Shown: positions 44,710 to 56,459 of the stretch, one piece after another
Position numbering within the stretch: position 1 is the stretch's first letter
Layout: each line of letters opens with the position of its first letter
Origin: Hygrophila difformis
Taxonomy: Eukaryota > Streptophyta > Magnoliopsida > Lamiales > Acanthaceae
Direction: 5' to 3'
NCBI GenBank assembly: GCA_030278955.1
Contig: JAOANR010000003.1
Location: 49,262,902 to 49,326,901, forward strand
Length of the DNA: 64,000 bases
Position numbers and translations under genes: made by a program
The notes under the pieces: model-generated
Database searches by the model: none
Told to the model about the DNA's origin: nothing
What the model saw: only the letters and a program-made list of their open reading frames with translations

Positions 44710-45150
44710 TCAAACGGTGTTGGTAGGAGTTGTTTTAGAGTTGATAATGTTCACTTGTTGGAAAATCGATCGCCTTGGCGTAGGTTTATGGCGTAGGTTT
44801 GTTGTATATATATATAAGGAATTTTCGTACAGAGATAGGAGGTGAGATAGTGCTTCTATTTCTCGGAAAGGAATAACTAGATAAAGGTAGATAGATGGCG
44901 TTGAGAAATCTTCGATCTCCTTAAGCCTCGTTGGTAGGGTCTTCCTCCGTCGGGCTTCGATCCTATCTATCATTTCTTCGTTCCGTTTGGTAAGTTTTTG
45001 AAGTTGGGTCTATAGGTTATTTATGCGTTCACAGTCAGCCGCTCTTAAGTTTCAGAAGGGTTGTAGGTCATCTTTAAGTTGAGCTATACGGCGTTTAGAG
45101 TATCGTATATTCTGTTGAGGGTCAATGTAGGCGTTCATCGTTCTCATCGT
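44710..45150 (-). pseudogene. Decayed leader ORF of element D'
   Basis: Minus-strand reading upstream of gag gives a start region (ATG at 45156-45154 or 45147-45145), then RRIAQLKDDL, NLRAADCERINNL and TQLQKLTKRN, aligning by eye with the coiled-coil part of the A leader ORF (6089-6424). Two stop codons interrupt it (TGA near 45053, TAG near 45012). The last 87 codons (44973-44710) are open but do not resemble the acidic tail in A. Same relative position as in A, between primer site and gag. Confidence 0.55.
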
Positions 45151-45748
45151 TAGGTTTCTCGACAAGTCATAATATATCGTCTAGGTGAAGATCTTTGGAA
45201 GAAAGGTAGAGAATAGTTATGTGCACGTTAAGCATAGACGATCAAGATCTAAAACTAGGGCACAACTAGTCTCAAGCCAACGCTTCTAAGTCAAGAGTCA
45301 AGGTCTAGCCGAATGCTAGTGTGAGAATGGTATGTATCACAAACGATTCACATAAGAGGTTAGTACAAATATTTATGTATGCATATGCATATGTGATCCC
45401 CCCAATAAAAAAAATTTTATGCATGCATTTATTTATCCATGGGTTTTAATAAATTTATTCCATGGATAAATTAAAATAAGGATAAAAGGTTTGGGCGACT
45501 ATATTGGGCCGAAAGAAATAAATTATTTGGGCTTTAAATAAAAACAAGGTTATTGGGCCAAAATAATTTCTTGGGCTTCAAAAAAAAAATTTGGGCTAAA
45601 AATTTGGGCTTTAACTTCAAAATAATAATTGGGCTCTTTAAAATATACTACTAGTTTAGAAATGATAACTTCAAAAATAATAATACTTGAAAATAATAGT
45701 TTAAAAATAATCCGGGCTCTTTAAAATAGTAGTTTTAAAATAGTCTGG

Positions 45749-45760
45749 GCTCTGATACCA
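45749..45760 (-). promoter_or_regulatory. Primer binding site of element D'
   Basis: Plus-strand GCTCTGATACCA, three bases from the 5' LTR (45764). Confidence 0.9.
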
Positions 45761-45763
45761 CTC

Positions 45764-48053
45764 TGTAACACCCCGGATTTGGTAACCCAGGCCGGGATGC
45801 CACCGCCGCACCTCCCTTAGCAAGACACGGTTTCTCCGAGCTCACTAAAGAGATGCAAGGCTATGGTTTTCAGTATTTAAAATATTCAAACAGCCCATTC
45901 ATATATAATTTAAAGATAATTCATCAAAGTTGCAGCGGAATTTATAAATTGTGCAGCGGAAATAATGTATAAGGGCCAACATGGCCAAAACACGGGTTAA
46001 ACAGGCCCGTTCATGATGTAATCCCCAAAAATTCCCAGTATGCATATGATGATGCATATTCTTCATTCTCTGTAAGAAAAAGGGGATAAATGGTTTGGGT
46101 CAGCAAAAACGCGCTGAGTAAGTTAACACATAGCATGGGTTAGGGGTTTCAAAGCCTTTAATTATATTTAATAAAAAGATTTCTTGCTCAACAATGTTTA
46201 GTTTAGCCGGCAATCCGGCGGCCGCAGCCAATTTCATAAAATCTGAGCTTTTTAATATATTTCCCGTTACGCCATCATCTCAACAATATATCAGATAGCC
46301 GGTGATCCGGCGGCCGCAGCCAATATCAATAGTAACAGTTAGCCGGTGATCCGGCGGCCGCAGCCAATTTCAAAAGTATCACTTCTCAAAATATTTTTCG
46401 TTTCTTTTATAGTTCATCATTCACCAGGGCTCTTGTGACCGCAATCCTCATAATCAATATTTATAAATAACCATTCGCCAGGGCTCTTATGTCCACTGGC
46501 CGTTCGCTTGGGCTCTTATGTCCACAAGCCGTTTGGTCGACCATTCGCTAGGGCTCTTATGTCCACTAGCCGTTCGCTTGGGCTCTTATGTCCACAAGCC
46601 GTCTGACCATATTGATAATATCAAACTTGGTCATAAATTCCCCAATGTTTCTAAAGAATTCTTTTAAGAAAATGTTTTTATTTGGTGTAACGGGATTTTT
46701 CAAAAGTATAGATATATCGTAATTCCAACGTCTCGATCGTTGTTTAAAAGATTTCAAAAATCGATCGATGTCACAGTTTGCGCCTTTTTGGTTTAAAAAT
46801 CCATTTCTTAGGCGATTGTTCTGAAATTTGTACATTAGCTCAAAAACATCCCAACGAACAACTTTCGTGTTTTAAGTTTTTCGGAAAAACGATGGGAAGC
46901 ATGTCAAAAATAAAGTTTTCTTCAGAAACAAAAAGCTGTCAGGATTCAGGTTTGACAACGTTAAAAGATTCGACTTTTTATCATATCAAATGAACTTCAA
47001 AAATCCTGAAATTTTACAGAGACATACTAGACATGATTTCCAACAACTTTTGTTTAGATCTCAAAGATTGGTTCAGGCTAGAAGTGATAGGAATAAGCTC
47101 CTCAAGTTCGGTTATGAAAACTGTCATCCTTTGACAATTCTTAAAAACGCAGAATATGTTCGATACGATTTGGGGTATCAAAACTTGATGAAAATCTTTG
47201 AAATTTTTACACAATATAGCTTATGATCTTTGGATCAAAATCTTAGTTTTGAGTTTTCAGGTTTGAACACTCGAAGTAAGAGTTTTGCTCGTCGAGTTTG
47301 ATTAAGAAATCTATCAAGGTTCTTGACATCGGTTCTAACGCAGATTGGATCGGCTCGAGTTCGGAGGTTCAAATCTCAATGAAAAATTCTAAAAACTTAC
47401 AGAGATGTTCTAAACTCATAGATCTACAACTTTCATGTTTAGCACCAATCCTAGATTGGCCTAGATCCATGGTCAAAATAACCAACAAGATTGAGAGTGA
47501 AATCTGTCCAAAGTTCTAAGATCCAGATTTAATACTCTTCGGTTTTGGGTTGGTTTCAGGTTTCAAAACATCATGAAAAATTCTGAAATTTTTACAGAAG
47601 CTAGACCAAAGTCTTAGGAACACTTTTCATGTTTTGAGTTTTATTGTTTGAGCAGCTTTAGAGGTTCGAAAAATTCATACGAAAACGCTGCGTTGAGGGT
47701 TTCTCTTGTTGACAGATTTTTAGAGTTTCTAAATCTCTATGTTTGGTTGCATTTTAAGTCACCCAAAACCATAGTAAGGTTAACTTACAGTGGGGATGAT
47801 GTTTAGGAAGTCACGGGGTCGTCCGGAATCCACGGAATGTCACGAACGAATCTCTTCCACCCGATCTATTCTTCCCTTGGCTCCGATTTGTGTTCGAATA
47901 TGAAGATTCGTAAGTTAGGATGATGTTTATGATCTTAAAACCATATGGAAACTTGATTAACATCTTACCAACAATCCAAAGCCTGCAATCCTTGATCTAC
48001 ACACTTCCTTGGTTGGATTTGGTTGCCGGAAACTCGTCGGAAAGTCGCCGGAA
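45764..48053 (-). repeat. Element D' 5' LTR, truncated
   Basis: Near-identical to 40454-42743 and ends at GTCGCCGGA. The remaining ~770 bp, corresponding to the promoter side of the LTR, are lost. The next bases (ACCCAGGCCGGG) belong to another LTR. Without its upstream half this copy probably cannot drive transcription. Confidence 0.88.
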
Positions 48054-48312
48054 CCCAGGCCGGGATGCCACCGCCACACCTCCCTAGCAAGACACGGTTA
48101 TTGGGCCAAAATAATTTCTTGGGCTAAAAAAAAAAAATTTTGGGCTAAAAATTTGGGCCTTAACTTCAAAATAATAATTGGGGTCTTCAAAATATATTAC
48201 TAGTTTAGAAATGATAACTTTAAAAATAATAACACTTGAAAATAATAGTTTAAAAATATTAAGGGTTCTTTAAAATAGTAGTTTTAAAATATTCCGGGCT
48301 CTGATACCACAT
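48054..48312 (-). mobile_element. Remnant of element C: 46-bp LTR start, leader, primer site
   Basis: ACCCAGGCCGGGATGCC to ACACGGTT (48054-48100) is the beginning of an LTR in minus orientation. It joins within GGTTA to a leader with TTGGGCCAAAATAATTT and GGGCT repeats like those of E and D', then a primer site (GCTCTGATACCA, 48298-48309) three bases before the LTR. So C has lost nearly all of its 3' LTR and interior. Confidence 0.78.
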
Positions 48313-51300
48313 TGTAACACCCCGGATTTGGTAACCCAGGCCGGGATGCCACCGCCGCACCTCCCTAGCAAGACACGGTTTCTCCGAGCTCACTAAAGAG
48401 ATGCAAGGCTATGGTTTTTCAGGATTTAAAATATTCAAGTAGCCCATTCATAGATAATTTAAAAATATTACATCAGAGTTGCAGCGAGAATATATATAAA
48501 GTACGCAGCGGAAGTAAAGTGTATGCAGCGGAATTTGAAATATAGGGCCGACATGGCCAAACCACGGGTTTAACAGACCCGTTCATGCAAGTCACGTAAA
48601 ATAAATGATTAAGTACCCAAAATGATCCCCCAATGAGTGATCATGCTCCGTACTCTGTAACAGAAAAAAAATGAACAACGGTTTTTATCAGTATTATAAA
48701 ATACTGAGTAAGTCAATCCTTACATAGCAATAAAGGGGTTAGATTTTTAGTAATTAAGATAAAACTTTTTGCCATGCATAAAAACATTTAAAAAAAATGC
48801 GAAGATAATGCATACTTTAAAGACACATTTAATTTCATAATTTAAAACTTGAGCATGGGCAATTATTTAAGACATGATTTTAAAAACACGAATAATGCCG
48901 TAAGTAAATAAAGATTTGAGCTTTTAAAAATTCTCCTCGGTACGCCACCATCAAAACGATGTTTAAATTTAGCCGGCAATCCGGCGGCCGCAGCCAATTT
49001 CATAAAATCTGAGCTTTTTAATATATTTCCCGTTACGCCATCATCTCAACAATAGATAGCCGGTGATCCGGCGGCCTCAGCCAATTTCATAAGTATCATG
49101 TCATAGATAGCCGGTAATCCGGCGGCCGCAGCCGATACGCCATACCCAGTACCACTCCGTCGAGCCTCGAGTAACCCATACGGATACACTCGAGAGGGTA
49201 GGCAGTTGGTCTCTTGTGACCAAATACGCCATATCCAGTACCGCTCCGTCGAGCCTCGAGTAACCCATGCGGATACACTCGAGAGGATAGGCCAAGATAA
49301 TAACGGCAGATATCAATAGTAACAGTTAGCCGGTGATCCGGCGGCCTCAGCCAATTTCATAAGTAACATGTCATAGATAGCCGGTAATCCGGCGGCCGCA
49401 GCCGATACGCCATACCCAGTACCACTCCGTCGAGCCTCGAGTAACCCATACGGATACACTCGAGAGGGTAGGCAGTTGGTCTCTTGTGACCAAATATGCC
49501 ATATCCAGTACCGCTCCGTCGAGCCTCGAGTAACCCATACGGATACACCCGAGAGGATAGGCAAGATAATAAGATGCCGTTTTGTCGATCTTTCGCGCGT
49601 GATAGTCATTGCCGTTTTGGCACAAATTGCACAATTAGGAGGGCACCCTGCAGAGCACTCACCCCCTGATTTTATGTAACCGATATTGTTTCAACTTTAG
49701 TATAACGGGATTTTCAAAAATATAGCTTTATCGTATCACAAGATTTCGATCGTTGTTTAAAAGATTTCAAAAATCGATCGATGTCACAATTTGCGCCTTT
49801 TCAGTTTAAAAATCCATTTCTTAGGCGATTGATCTGAAATTTTCACAGTAGCTCAAAAACATCTCAATGAACAACTTTCATGTTTTGAGTTTTTCGTAAA
49901 AACGATGGGAAGCATGTCAAAAATCAAGTTTTCTACACAAATTATATGCTGTCAGGATTCAGGTTTGACACATCTCAAAGATTTGACTTTTTAACACATC
50001 AAATGAGCTTCAAAAATTCTGAAATTTTATATGCACATACTAGACATGATTATATACAACTTTTGTTTAGAACCCAAAGATTGGATCGGACTAGAAATGA
50101 TAGAAATATGCTCATCAAGTTCGGTTAAGAAATCTGTGAACCTTTGAAAATTCTTTAAAACGCAGAATATGTCCGATTCGATTTGGGGTATCAAAACTTG
50201 ATGAAAATGCATGAAATTTTAAAGAGGTATTCAAGACTCATAGATCTACAACTTTTGTTTAGATCATGAAGATTGGTTCGGACTAGAAATGATAGAAATA
50301 AGTTCATCAAGTTCGGTTATGAAATCTGTAAATTTTTGAAAATTCTTAAAAACGCAGAATATGTCCGACTTGATTTGGGGTATCAAAACTTGATGAAAAA
50401 TTTTGAAATTTTTACACAATATAGCTTAAGATCTTAGGATCAAAATCTTAGTTTTGAGTTTTCAGGTTTGAACGCTCGAAGTAAGAGTTTTGCTCGGATT
50501 TCAGAAAATACGTAGATTGGGGTTTTTAGGTTTGATTTTAACGTTTCGTTTAAGATCCAATGTTCCGGATGTCTTTAAACCACCCGTATTGATATGTAAG
50601 TTATTAACTTACAGAGAGTGAGTTCCTTGAACGTTCTAAGGTTGATTGATTTGTCCAAAATCGCCACGAACGGATCTACGCAACACGTTCTTCTTCTCCT
50701 TTGGCTACGAACGTGTTTTCAAGTAAAGATCCGTAAGTTAGAAGGTTGATTATGATCTTAAAGCAATAAGGAACTTGATTTACACCTTACCAACAATCCA
50801 ATGCCTGCAAATCCTTGCTCTCCACACTACCTTGGTAGGATTTGATTGCCGGAAAGTTCGCCGGAAGTTCGCCGGAAGGTGTTTGGCTTAGGGAGAGTCT
50901 TTGGAGAGTTTGGGAGGAACTTGGGGTGTTTGATGACTGAAAATGGAGTGTTATGGACAACTAATGACGTCCAAAAGATGCCTCCCCCGTGACCAAGCAA
51001 GATTCTCGCGTTGGGGTCAAGGAATATGGCAAGAAAGTCGCCAAAACGCGACAATGGCTGCTGTCAGGACGTTGGCGCGGGGTTGGCGCGCGAATCGGCC
51101 AAAAGCCGCGCCGGGTACGCGCCACCCAAAACGCGACAAACGTCGCCGCGTGAATGGCGCGGGGTTGGCGCGCTGTTTGGCTAAACCCCGCGCCGGGTGC
51201 GCGCCACTCTCGCCTGGACTTCGGTCCGGGCGGGGTCGTGCGATCCGTCGTGCTTTTCCTCCTTTCTTTCGGACTTGATTTTTCGGGTCATTCTCGGATC

Positions 51301-51691
51301 ATAAATTCTTATCTTAAATTTATCTTGACTCAAATGAACTTCATGTTAAAATCTTAAGTCCGTCGATCTCGGTTTCGTCGGCTTTCCATTTGTCGTCTTT
51401 TGATTCCCGTGCAATAACTTGTATCATTAAATTTCTTTCGACTTCACGGGTTCTTGGAATTAAAATTCTTTTCCTTCATGAACTTAACTCCAATTATTTT
51501 TACTCAATTCATGGAATGTCTTCGGGCTTCCTTTCCCTCTTTTATTCCATTTTGAATTTAAATCTATCGGTGTTTCATTTCCGAGCAATAATTTATTGTG
51601 ATAAATTATTTTCTTCTTCTCAGATATATTTCGACATTGATCGGAATAAATTTTATTCCCTTGGACGTCGATAAAAATCTGGGGTGTTACA
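48313..51691 (-). repeat. Right C LTR, complete (3379 bp)
   Basis: Opens TGTAACACCCCGGATTTGG, ends AATCTGGGGTGTTACA and touches the AGAAT target copy. It is C's 5' LTR, as the primer site sits on its left. It mirrors 18161-21318. A ~24-bp stretch flanked by TTTCGGACTT in the left copy is deleted here (near 51270), a slippage-type loss. Contains the duplicated hairpin block at about 49050-49570. Confidence 0.92.
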
Positions 51692-51696
51692 AGAAT

Positions 51697-52023
51697 TTAG
51701 CCTACTGACTGGCTTTACCGCCGCAATTAGATCGAGTTCATAATGTCTTCCATGTCTCACAACTCAAGAAGTATGTGCCGGACCCGACACATGTACTTCA
51801 ACCGGAGATAATTGAGCTCGATGAAGATTTGACTTATGAAGAAGTCCCAGTGCGTATTCTCGACACTAAGGAACGAGTAACGAGGAACAAAACCATCAAA
51901 ATGGTCAAGGTTCTTTGGTCGAACCACGAAAGTGAAACGGCAACTTGGGAAGTAGAATCCGACATGAGAGAACGCTACCCGACATTGTTCCAAACCGATA
52001 CCGACACAGTTATGGGGACATAA
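51697..52023 (+). pseudogene. pol: Element A integrase C-terminus and chromodomain
   Basis: Continues the integrase frame after the C block: a TGA at 51706-51708 stands where relatives encode Arg, then LPPQLDRVHNVFHVSQLKK, typical of Gypsy integrase ends. The chromodomain follows: VRILDTKERVTRNKTIK, VKVLWSNHESETATWEVES and MRERYPTLF. It stops at TAA 52021-52023. In the family the chromodomain directs integration toward particular chromatin. The form (ERV.RNK, KVLW.NH, ATWE) is typical of Tekay/Del. The TGA is consistent with C-to-T decay of a CGA codon. Confidence 0.9.
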
Positions 52024-52245
52024 CTGCAATCTTAAGGGGGAGAGGATGTCATACCACCTATTTTTGTGCATTTTTGTAAACTTTTGAACTACGTTATGAC
52101 TTGATCTCTTCACAGGGTACGTAGGCAGCTTAGAAGTTTTAATTATAAGTTCAGTCACAAAATAACAAAACAAACAAAAGACCTTAGCACGAGAAAAGCC
52201 GAAACACAACTTCGAGGACGAAGTTGATTCTTAAGGAGGGTAGAC
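52024..52245 (+). promoter_or_regulatory. Element A 3' non-coding module with two purine tracts
   Basis: Directly after the stop, CTTAAGGGGGAGAGGATGTC (52031-52050) with ATACC resembles a purine tract plus LTR start. About 190 bp further, CTTAAGGAGGGTAGAC (52230-52245) precedes the actual 3' LTR. CAACTTCGAGGACGAAGTTG just upstream of the second tract is an inverted repeat (arms CAACTTCG/CGAAGTTG). The same double module is seen in B, D', E and F. Confidence 0.72.
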
Positions 52246-54760
52246 TGTAATACCCGAGAATTTTCCAACATAAAATAAAACAATAATTAAATAAATAAAC
52301 AATAAATACAATAAATATCATAAATAAATAAATCCAGCAAATAAATAAATAAATAAGGATAAGGAAATGAGAAATGAGATTTTACTTAAAAAGGAATTAA
52401 AGGAATTCAAGTAAATAAAAAGAATTATTAAAGGTAAATAAATTGTACACCGAAACCCGACACCAATGAACTCGAGGATTCGAGTCCAACATCCAATTAG
52501 ACCCGAGTAAAAATTTAGAGAGAAAGTAGAAACCCGGAGATACCCCGGAAATCAGAATTCGGGTGCATAGAGGGATAGATGTCCGAAAGAGAGGAGGAAA
52601 AGCACGATGGATCGCACGACCCGCCCGGACCGAAGTCCAGGCGAGTTCGGCGCGGTGGCCGCGCGGTCAAAGAGGGATGGGCGCGCCACGGCCGCGCCGA
52701 CGGACAGATTCGCCCATGCGAGATTTTCTCGCCCGAATCCGGATTTTCCGACTTCGGTTGAACACCATTCGGCTCAAGACTCCTAGGGCAGACCTTGGGC
52801 GTCACTAGGGCTTGTTTAACTATAAATAAGACCTCTTAAAAGCTCCGAATACTTTTCCAAAACCCTACAACTCTCTATACGTCCGAAAACCCTAATTCCG
52901 GAGTCGTCGGAGGCACGAGACCAAGGCGAGACTGATTTGGACGAAAATCAGAGTCTCCTAGACGTCGTGGTAAGTTCCGATCCATTCGTCTCTTACGTTT
53001 TGATTCGAAAACGAATCCTAATCTTCTTATTTTTCTTCCTACGCCCCGAATCGGATCTAGAACGTAGAACCCGACGAACGGAGAGGATAGACGGAGGACT
53101 GGAAGCCACGCCTTCGAAATAGACGATCCCGGATATCTACAAATCTGTAAGTTAATACTTACATGGTATTGGGAGTAATTAAAACACGAAACCTAAAAGC
53201 TTGAATCGAATCTTGCGTAAATCTGTCATTGAATGTTTTCTACCGGCGCAACAGTTTTGACGAATTTTTCCGAACCTTAAAACGACTTCAAACGGAAAAA
53301 CTTAAAACACAAAAAACGTTCCTAAGATTTAGATCTATCTACTGTAAACTTTTCAGAATTTTCAGAGACGATTTGATATGTGAAAACCAACCGAAACAGA
53401 ACTGCTTGAAACTAGATCTTGAAATTCTTGACAGAACTTAGGTCCGATCTTGATCACGTTTTTGACATAGGTTCCACACTGATTTAGATCTTTAGCCGAA
53501 CATAAAAGTTGTAGATAAATGTCTTAAGATGATATCTGTAAAATTTCATTAAATTTGGAGTTGATTTGCTATGTTAGATCTTGATAATCTTGAACTGCTG
53601 TACACGAATTTCGGACAGATTTAGGTTATGACGAAAATTGATGATTTTGACCTATTTCGGTAACTCGGATTGAAAAAGTTAAAACACGAAAGTTGTTCAT
53701 CTCGATGTTTCTGAGTCATTGGTGAAATTTCAGAATTTTTGGAATTAAACTCGATTTTTACTGAAATTTTGAGTAAACTGTGGTTGTCCGAGTCAAATCT
53801 TGAAATCATGTTGAAACGATGAAACTAGCTTTTAAGGTTGAAACGAGTAGAAGACTCTTTGAAATAATTATATGAAATATGGAAATTTAGGAAAATCCCC
53901 TTTACGAACTTGATCGTTAAAATTAGGGGGTGAGTGCTCTGCAGGGTGCCCTCCTAACGATTCACTTCGTGCCTATATGGACGATGGTGACCAAGCGCGA
54001 AATATTTGAGATATGTTGCCAAAACGGCATGAGATATATGGCCTACACTCTTGTGAATATCCTTATGGGTTTCTCGAGGCTCCGGAGTGGTACTGGGTAT
54101 GACAGATACGGCTGCGGCCGCCGGTTTCCGGCTAAATTGACGAGATTGCGATGCAATCGTGAAATACTTGCTATATTGTTCTTGGGAGTAGTGGGGATAG
54201 TTAAATCTTAATAATTGTTGTTCTTTAAATTATTAAATGCTTTATTTAAATTACTCATGGCTTCATTTAAATTATTTATGAATAGTATCATGCTTTTATG
54301 AAATATTAAATTAATGGCTTTTAAACCCTACGATCATGCATGTGTTAACTTACTCAGCAAGTTGTGCTGACCAAACCATTTTATTTTCCTTTTTCCTTAT
54401 AGAGTATGTAGAATGATCATGAGCTCATGCATGGGGGAACTATATTTTGCAAACTTTATTATTTAAATTCTTGCATTAAACATTAGAATAAGCGGGCCTG
54501 TTTAACCCGTGTTTTGACCATGTTGGTCGTATTTATATTTCCGCTGCAATATTATACTTAAATATTTTTTCCGCTGCGCTATGATATTATTATTTTCGAG
54601 ATTATATTGTATGGGCTGTTTGCAAATGTTTTCAAAGCTTTTAAATACTGAAATACCTAGCCTTGCATCTCTTTGGTAAGCCGGAGAAACCGTGTCTTAC
54701 TAGGGAGGTGTATGTGGCGGTGACATCCCGACCTGGGTGACCAAAAACCGGGGTGTTACA
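52246..54760 (+). repeat. Element A 3' LTR (2515 bp)
   Basis: Starts TGTAATACCCGAG, ends GGGGTGTTACA, then ATTTG target copy (54761-54765). TATA-like box at 52820-52829. Differs from the 5' LTR by scattered substitutions and a TATG insertion near 54712. Confidence 0.94.
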
Positions 54761-54952
54761 ATTTGTATATGCAAAATTTTGTTTTGTGATAGACAACTCT
54801 TTAATGCTAACTTCGGAGAACCTTTGATCCATGAAAACTCAAGATCGAACTCATTTATTTTATTTTTTTGGAGAGACAAAAAAATAAATGAGTAAATTCG
54901 GGTTAATATATCGGCATACCTGAACATAAAAGTTAAAATGGTTGTTTATTAA

Positions 54953-55425
54953 GGGCCCGTTTGGATTGACTTTTGAAAAAAGTAGAAGCCAAAAGTAGAA
55001 GCAGAAGCAGAAGTCAAAAGCAAAAGCATGTAATTTTTGTGTTTGGATTGAATGTTTGAAAAGCGGCTTTTTCTAAAAAATATGTTTGGATGAATAAAAA
55101 TGAAAAGTGCTTTTAGAGTGTGGTAATTACCAAAAAGGACATGCTACTTAATATGATAATAAGATATATTTATAGTGTAATTATATTAAGTAGTGGGGGT
55201 ATTTAAGTCCTTGCACATTTTACGAGGTGCTTTTGGCTTCTGCTTTTGGGAGAAGCACCCCTGGGCTGCTTCTAGGGGTGCTTCTCCCAGAAGCATTTTT
55301 TTCGCTTTTCGAGGTGCTTTTGTTTTTTCTTAAAAGCCAAAACAAACACCTAATTTCTACTAGAAGTGCTTTTGGCAGAAGCAAAAGCCAAAAACACCTC
55401 CCTAGAAGCCAATCCAAACGGGCTC
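54953..55425. mobile_element. Tourist-like (PIF/Harbinger) MITE
   Basis: Terminal inverted repeats GGGCCCGTTTGGATTG and CAATCCAAACGGGCTC (two mismatches at most), flanked by TAA (54950-54952, 55426-55428), the 3-bp duplication of the PIF/Harbinger group. The interior is full of AGAAGC/GCTTCT repeats and has a perfect 15-bp inverted repeat GGGAGAAGCACCCCT / AGGGGTGCTTCTCCC (55248-55262, 55274-55288). No transposase. hAT-type elements have similar ends but no 8-bp duplication is seen. Confidence 0.82.
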
Positions 55426-55975
55426 TAATACTTTTACAAACAACTTTTATATATGTATTGAAGTTCACGTTTGAGCTTTAAATTTGAACAACTGGAACCA
55501 ATCAAGCATGAACTCGATTGATTATAAGGAGTACAATTATCGAGGAGTTTAAAAAATTGATAATTCATAACCCCCATCTTGGAAACACAACTAAATTTGA
55601 GGCTTTTTTTTTTTTTTCCCTCAAGAGGTTGTATAAATTGAAGTAAAGACATCTAGCTTTTCAGATCAAAGGAAGAGTTTAGGATTTAGGGTTACGAGTT
55701 ATCATGTTATATATCATGTTATATATAATAACAAAATAGTTCTACCCACATATAGTTTCCCTCCAATCCACATTTCCCTCACAATTAAACAATTTTTATA
55801 TTCTCTCTCACACATTAAAAAAATTTCGAAAATGCCATTAGAATTTTAAAAAAAAATCAGAATATTTTCTTTAAACCCCAATTTTTATTTCCCATGCACA
55901 TTATTTTCATTTTCCATGCATATTTAATGTCCCTCATTCAATCCCCTCTCATTTCCTCATTTGTTGATTAGTATA
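55426..55975. other. AT-rich intergenic stretch, nothing recognised
   Basis: No supported gene. Contains a short direct repeat TATCATGTTATATA near 55700. Confidence 0.5.
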
Positions 55976-55977
55976 TA

Positions 55978-56238
55978 CTCCCTCCGTTTTTTAATAACTT
56001 CTCCATTTCTGCACTGCACGCAATCCAATACACATTTTCAATCACCAATATCTCATATTATATGTAAGTAAAAATTATAAAAAAATTGATATTCTTATAC
56101 TACGCGATTAGACAAATCCAACAACATCTCACTTGACTATGTTTTATCTTATATAACTATGATAAAAAGTTGAATCAAAGTTACTTAATGAATAGTTTCT
56201 ACTATTCAAAGGGAGAACATAAAAAAAAAAGGAGGGAG
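55978..56238. mobile_element. Stowaway-like MITE
   Basis: Ends CTCCCTCCGTTTTTT and AAAAAAAAAAGGAGGGAG are inverted repeats flanked by TA (55976-55977, 56239-56240). 261 bp, non-coding. The interior (CACATTTTCAAT, AACATCTCACTTG, TATGATAAAA) is homologous to the element at 63596-63855. Confidence 0.85.
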
Positions 56239-56459
56239 TATATGCCCTATTGTGTTCATTTTTCATTATTCACAACCTCATCGATTCTTGGTATTGCATC
56301 TTCCCTTCAACTCTCTCATTTTTATTTCTTCCATTTCTAAAGCTCTCATGTTTATTTCTTTCATTTTGTAGAGCTGTCTTTACTTTTTCTAATATCCAAA
56401 CAGTGCATTTCTGATTCTATTTTCTCACTTTATTTATTGTATTTTGCAGGTTACGAGAT

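Larger units (their letters stand above)
40454..48053 (-). mobile_element. Element D': non-autonomous LTR retrotransposon with chimeric gag
   Basis: 3' LTR 40454-43511, interior 43512-45763 (purine tract, gag, leader ORF relic, primer site) and a truncated 5' LTR 45764-48053, minus orientation. Overlapping LTR parts are almost identical, with one visible base difference near 41297/46607 (GGCC versus GACC), so the insertion is recent. The right end is lost at a junction with C sequence, so no target duplication can be checked. Confidence 0.9.
18161..51691. mobile_element. 33.5-kb block bounded by inverted C-type LTRs, inserted in A integrase
   Basis: The left end is TGTAACACCCCAGATTTTTA and the right end is its reverse complement. 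Flanks are GGAAT (18156-18160) and AGAAT (51692-51696), one mismatch, and the integrase frame resumes after the duplication, so the block behaves as one insertion site. A normal element would show the two LTRs in the same orientation; here they oppose. Inside are D, E, F, D' and a remnant of C's interior with a primer site next to the right LTR, showing C itself lies on the minus strand. The left LTR is therefore the anomalous one. Confidence 0.8.
3183..54760 (+). mobile_element. Element A: Ty3/Gypsy chromovirus (Tekay/Del-like), split by nested insertions
   Basis: Two direct LTRs (3183-5692 and 52246-54760) start TGTAATACCCGAG, end GGGGTGTTACA and are flanked by a perfect 5-bp duplication ATTTG (3178-3182, 54761-54765). 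The interior has a tRNA-iMet primer site, gag, protease, RT, RNase H, integrase and a C-terminal chromodomain, in the order expected of a chromovirus. B (7317-14330 plus duplication) and the C block (18161-51691 plus duplication) interrupt it. Subtracting them leaves about 11.0 kb, a normal size for the group. The coding region holds several stops and frameshifts, so this copy is not autonomous. Assignment to Tekay/Del rests on the chromodomain type, long LTRs and primer site; another chromovirus clade is possible. Confidence 0.93.

Noticed and set aside
3183..54760. Reading the window as several independent adjacent elements rather than a nested set
   Set aside because: Perfect TSDs for A (ATTTG), B (GCCAA) and E (AATTT), and continuation of one reading frame across the B and C blocks, show nesting.
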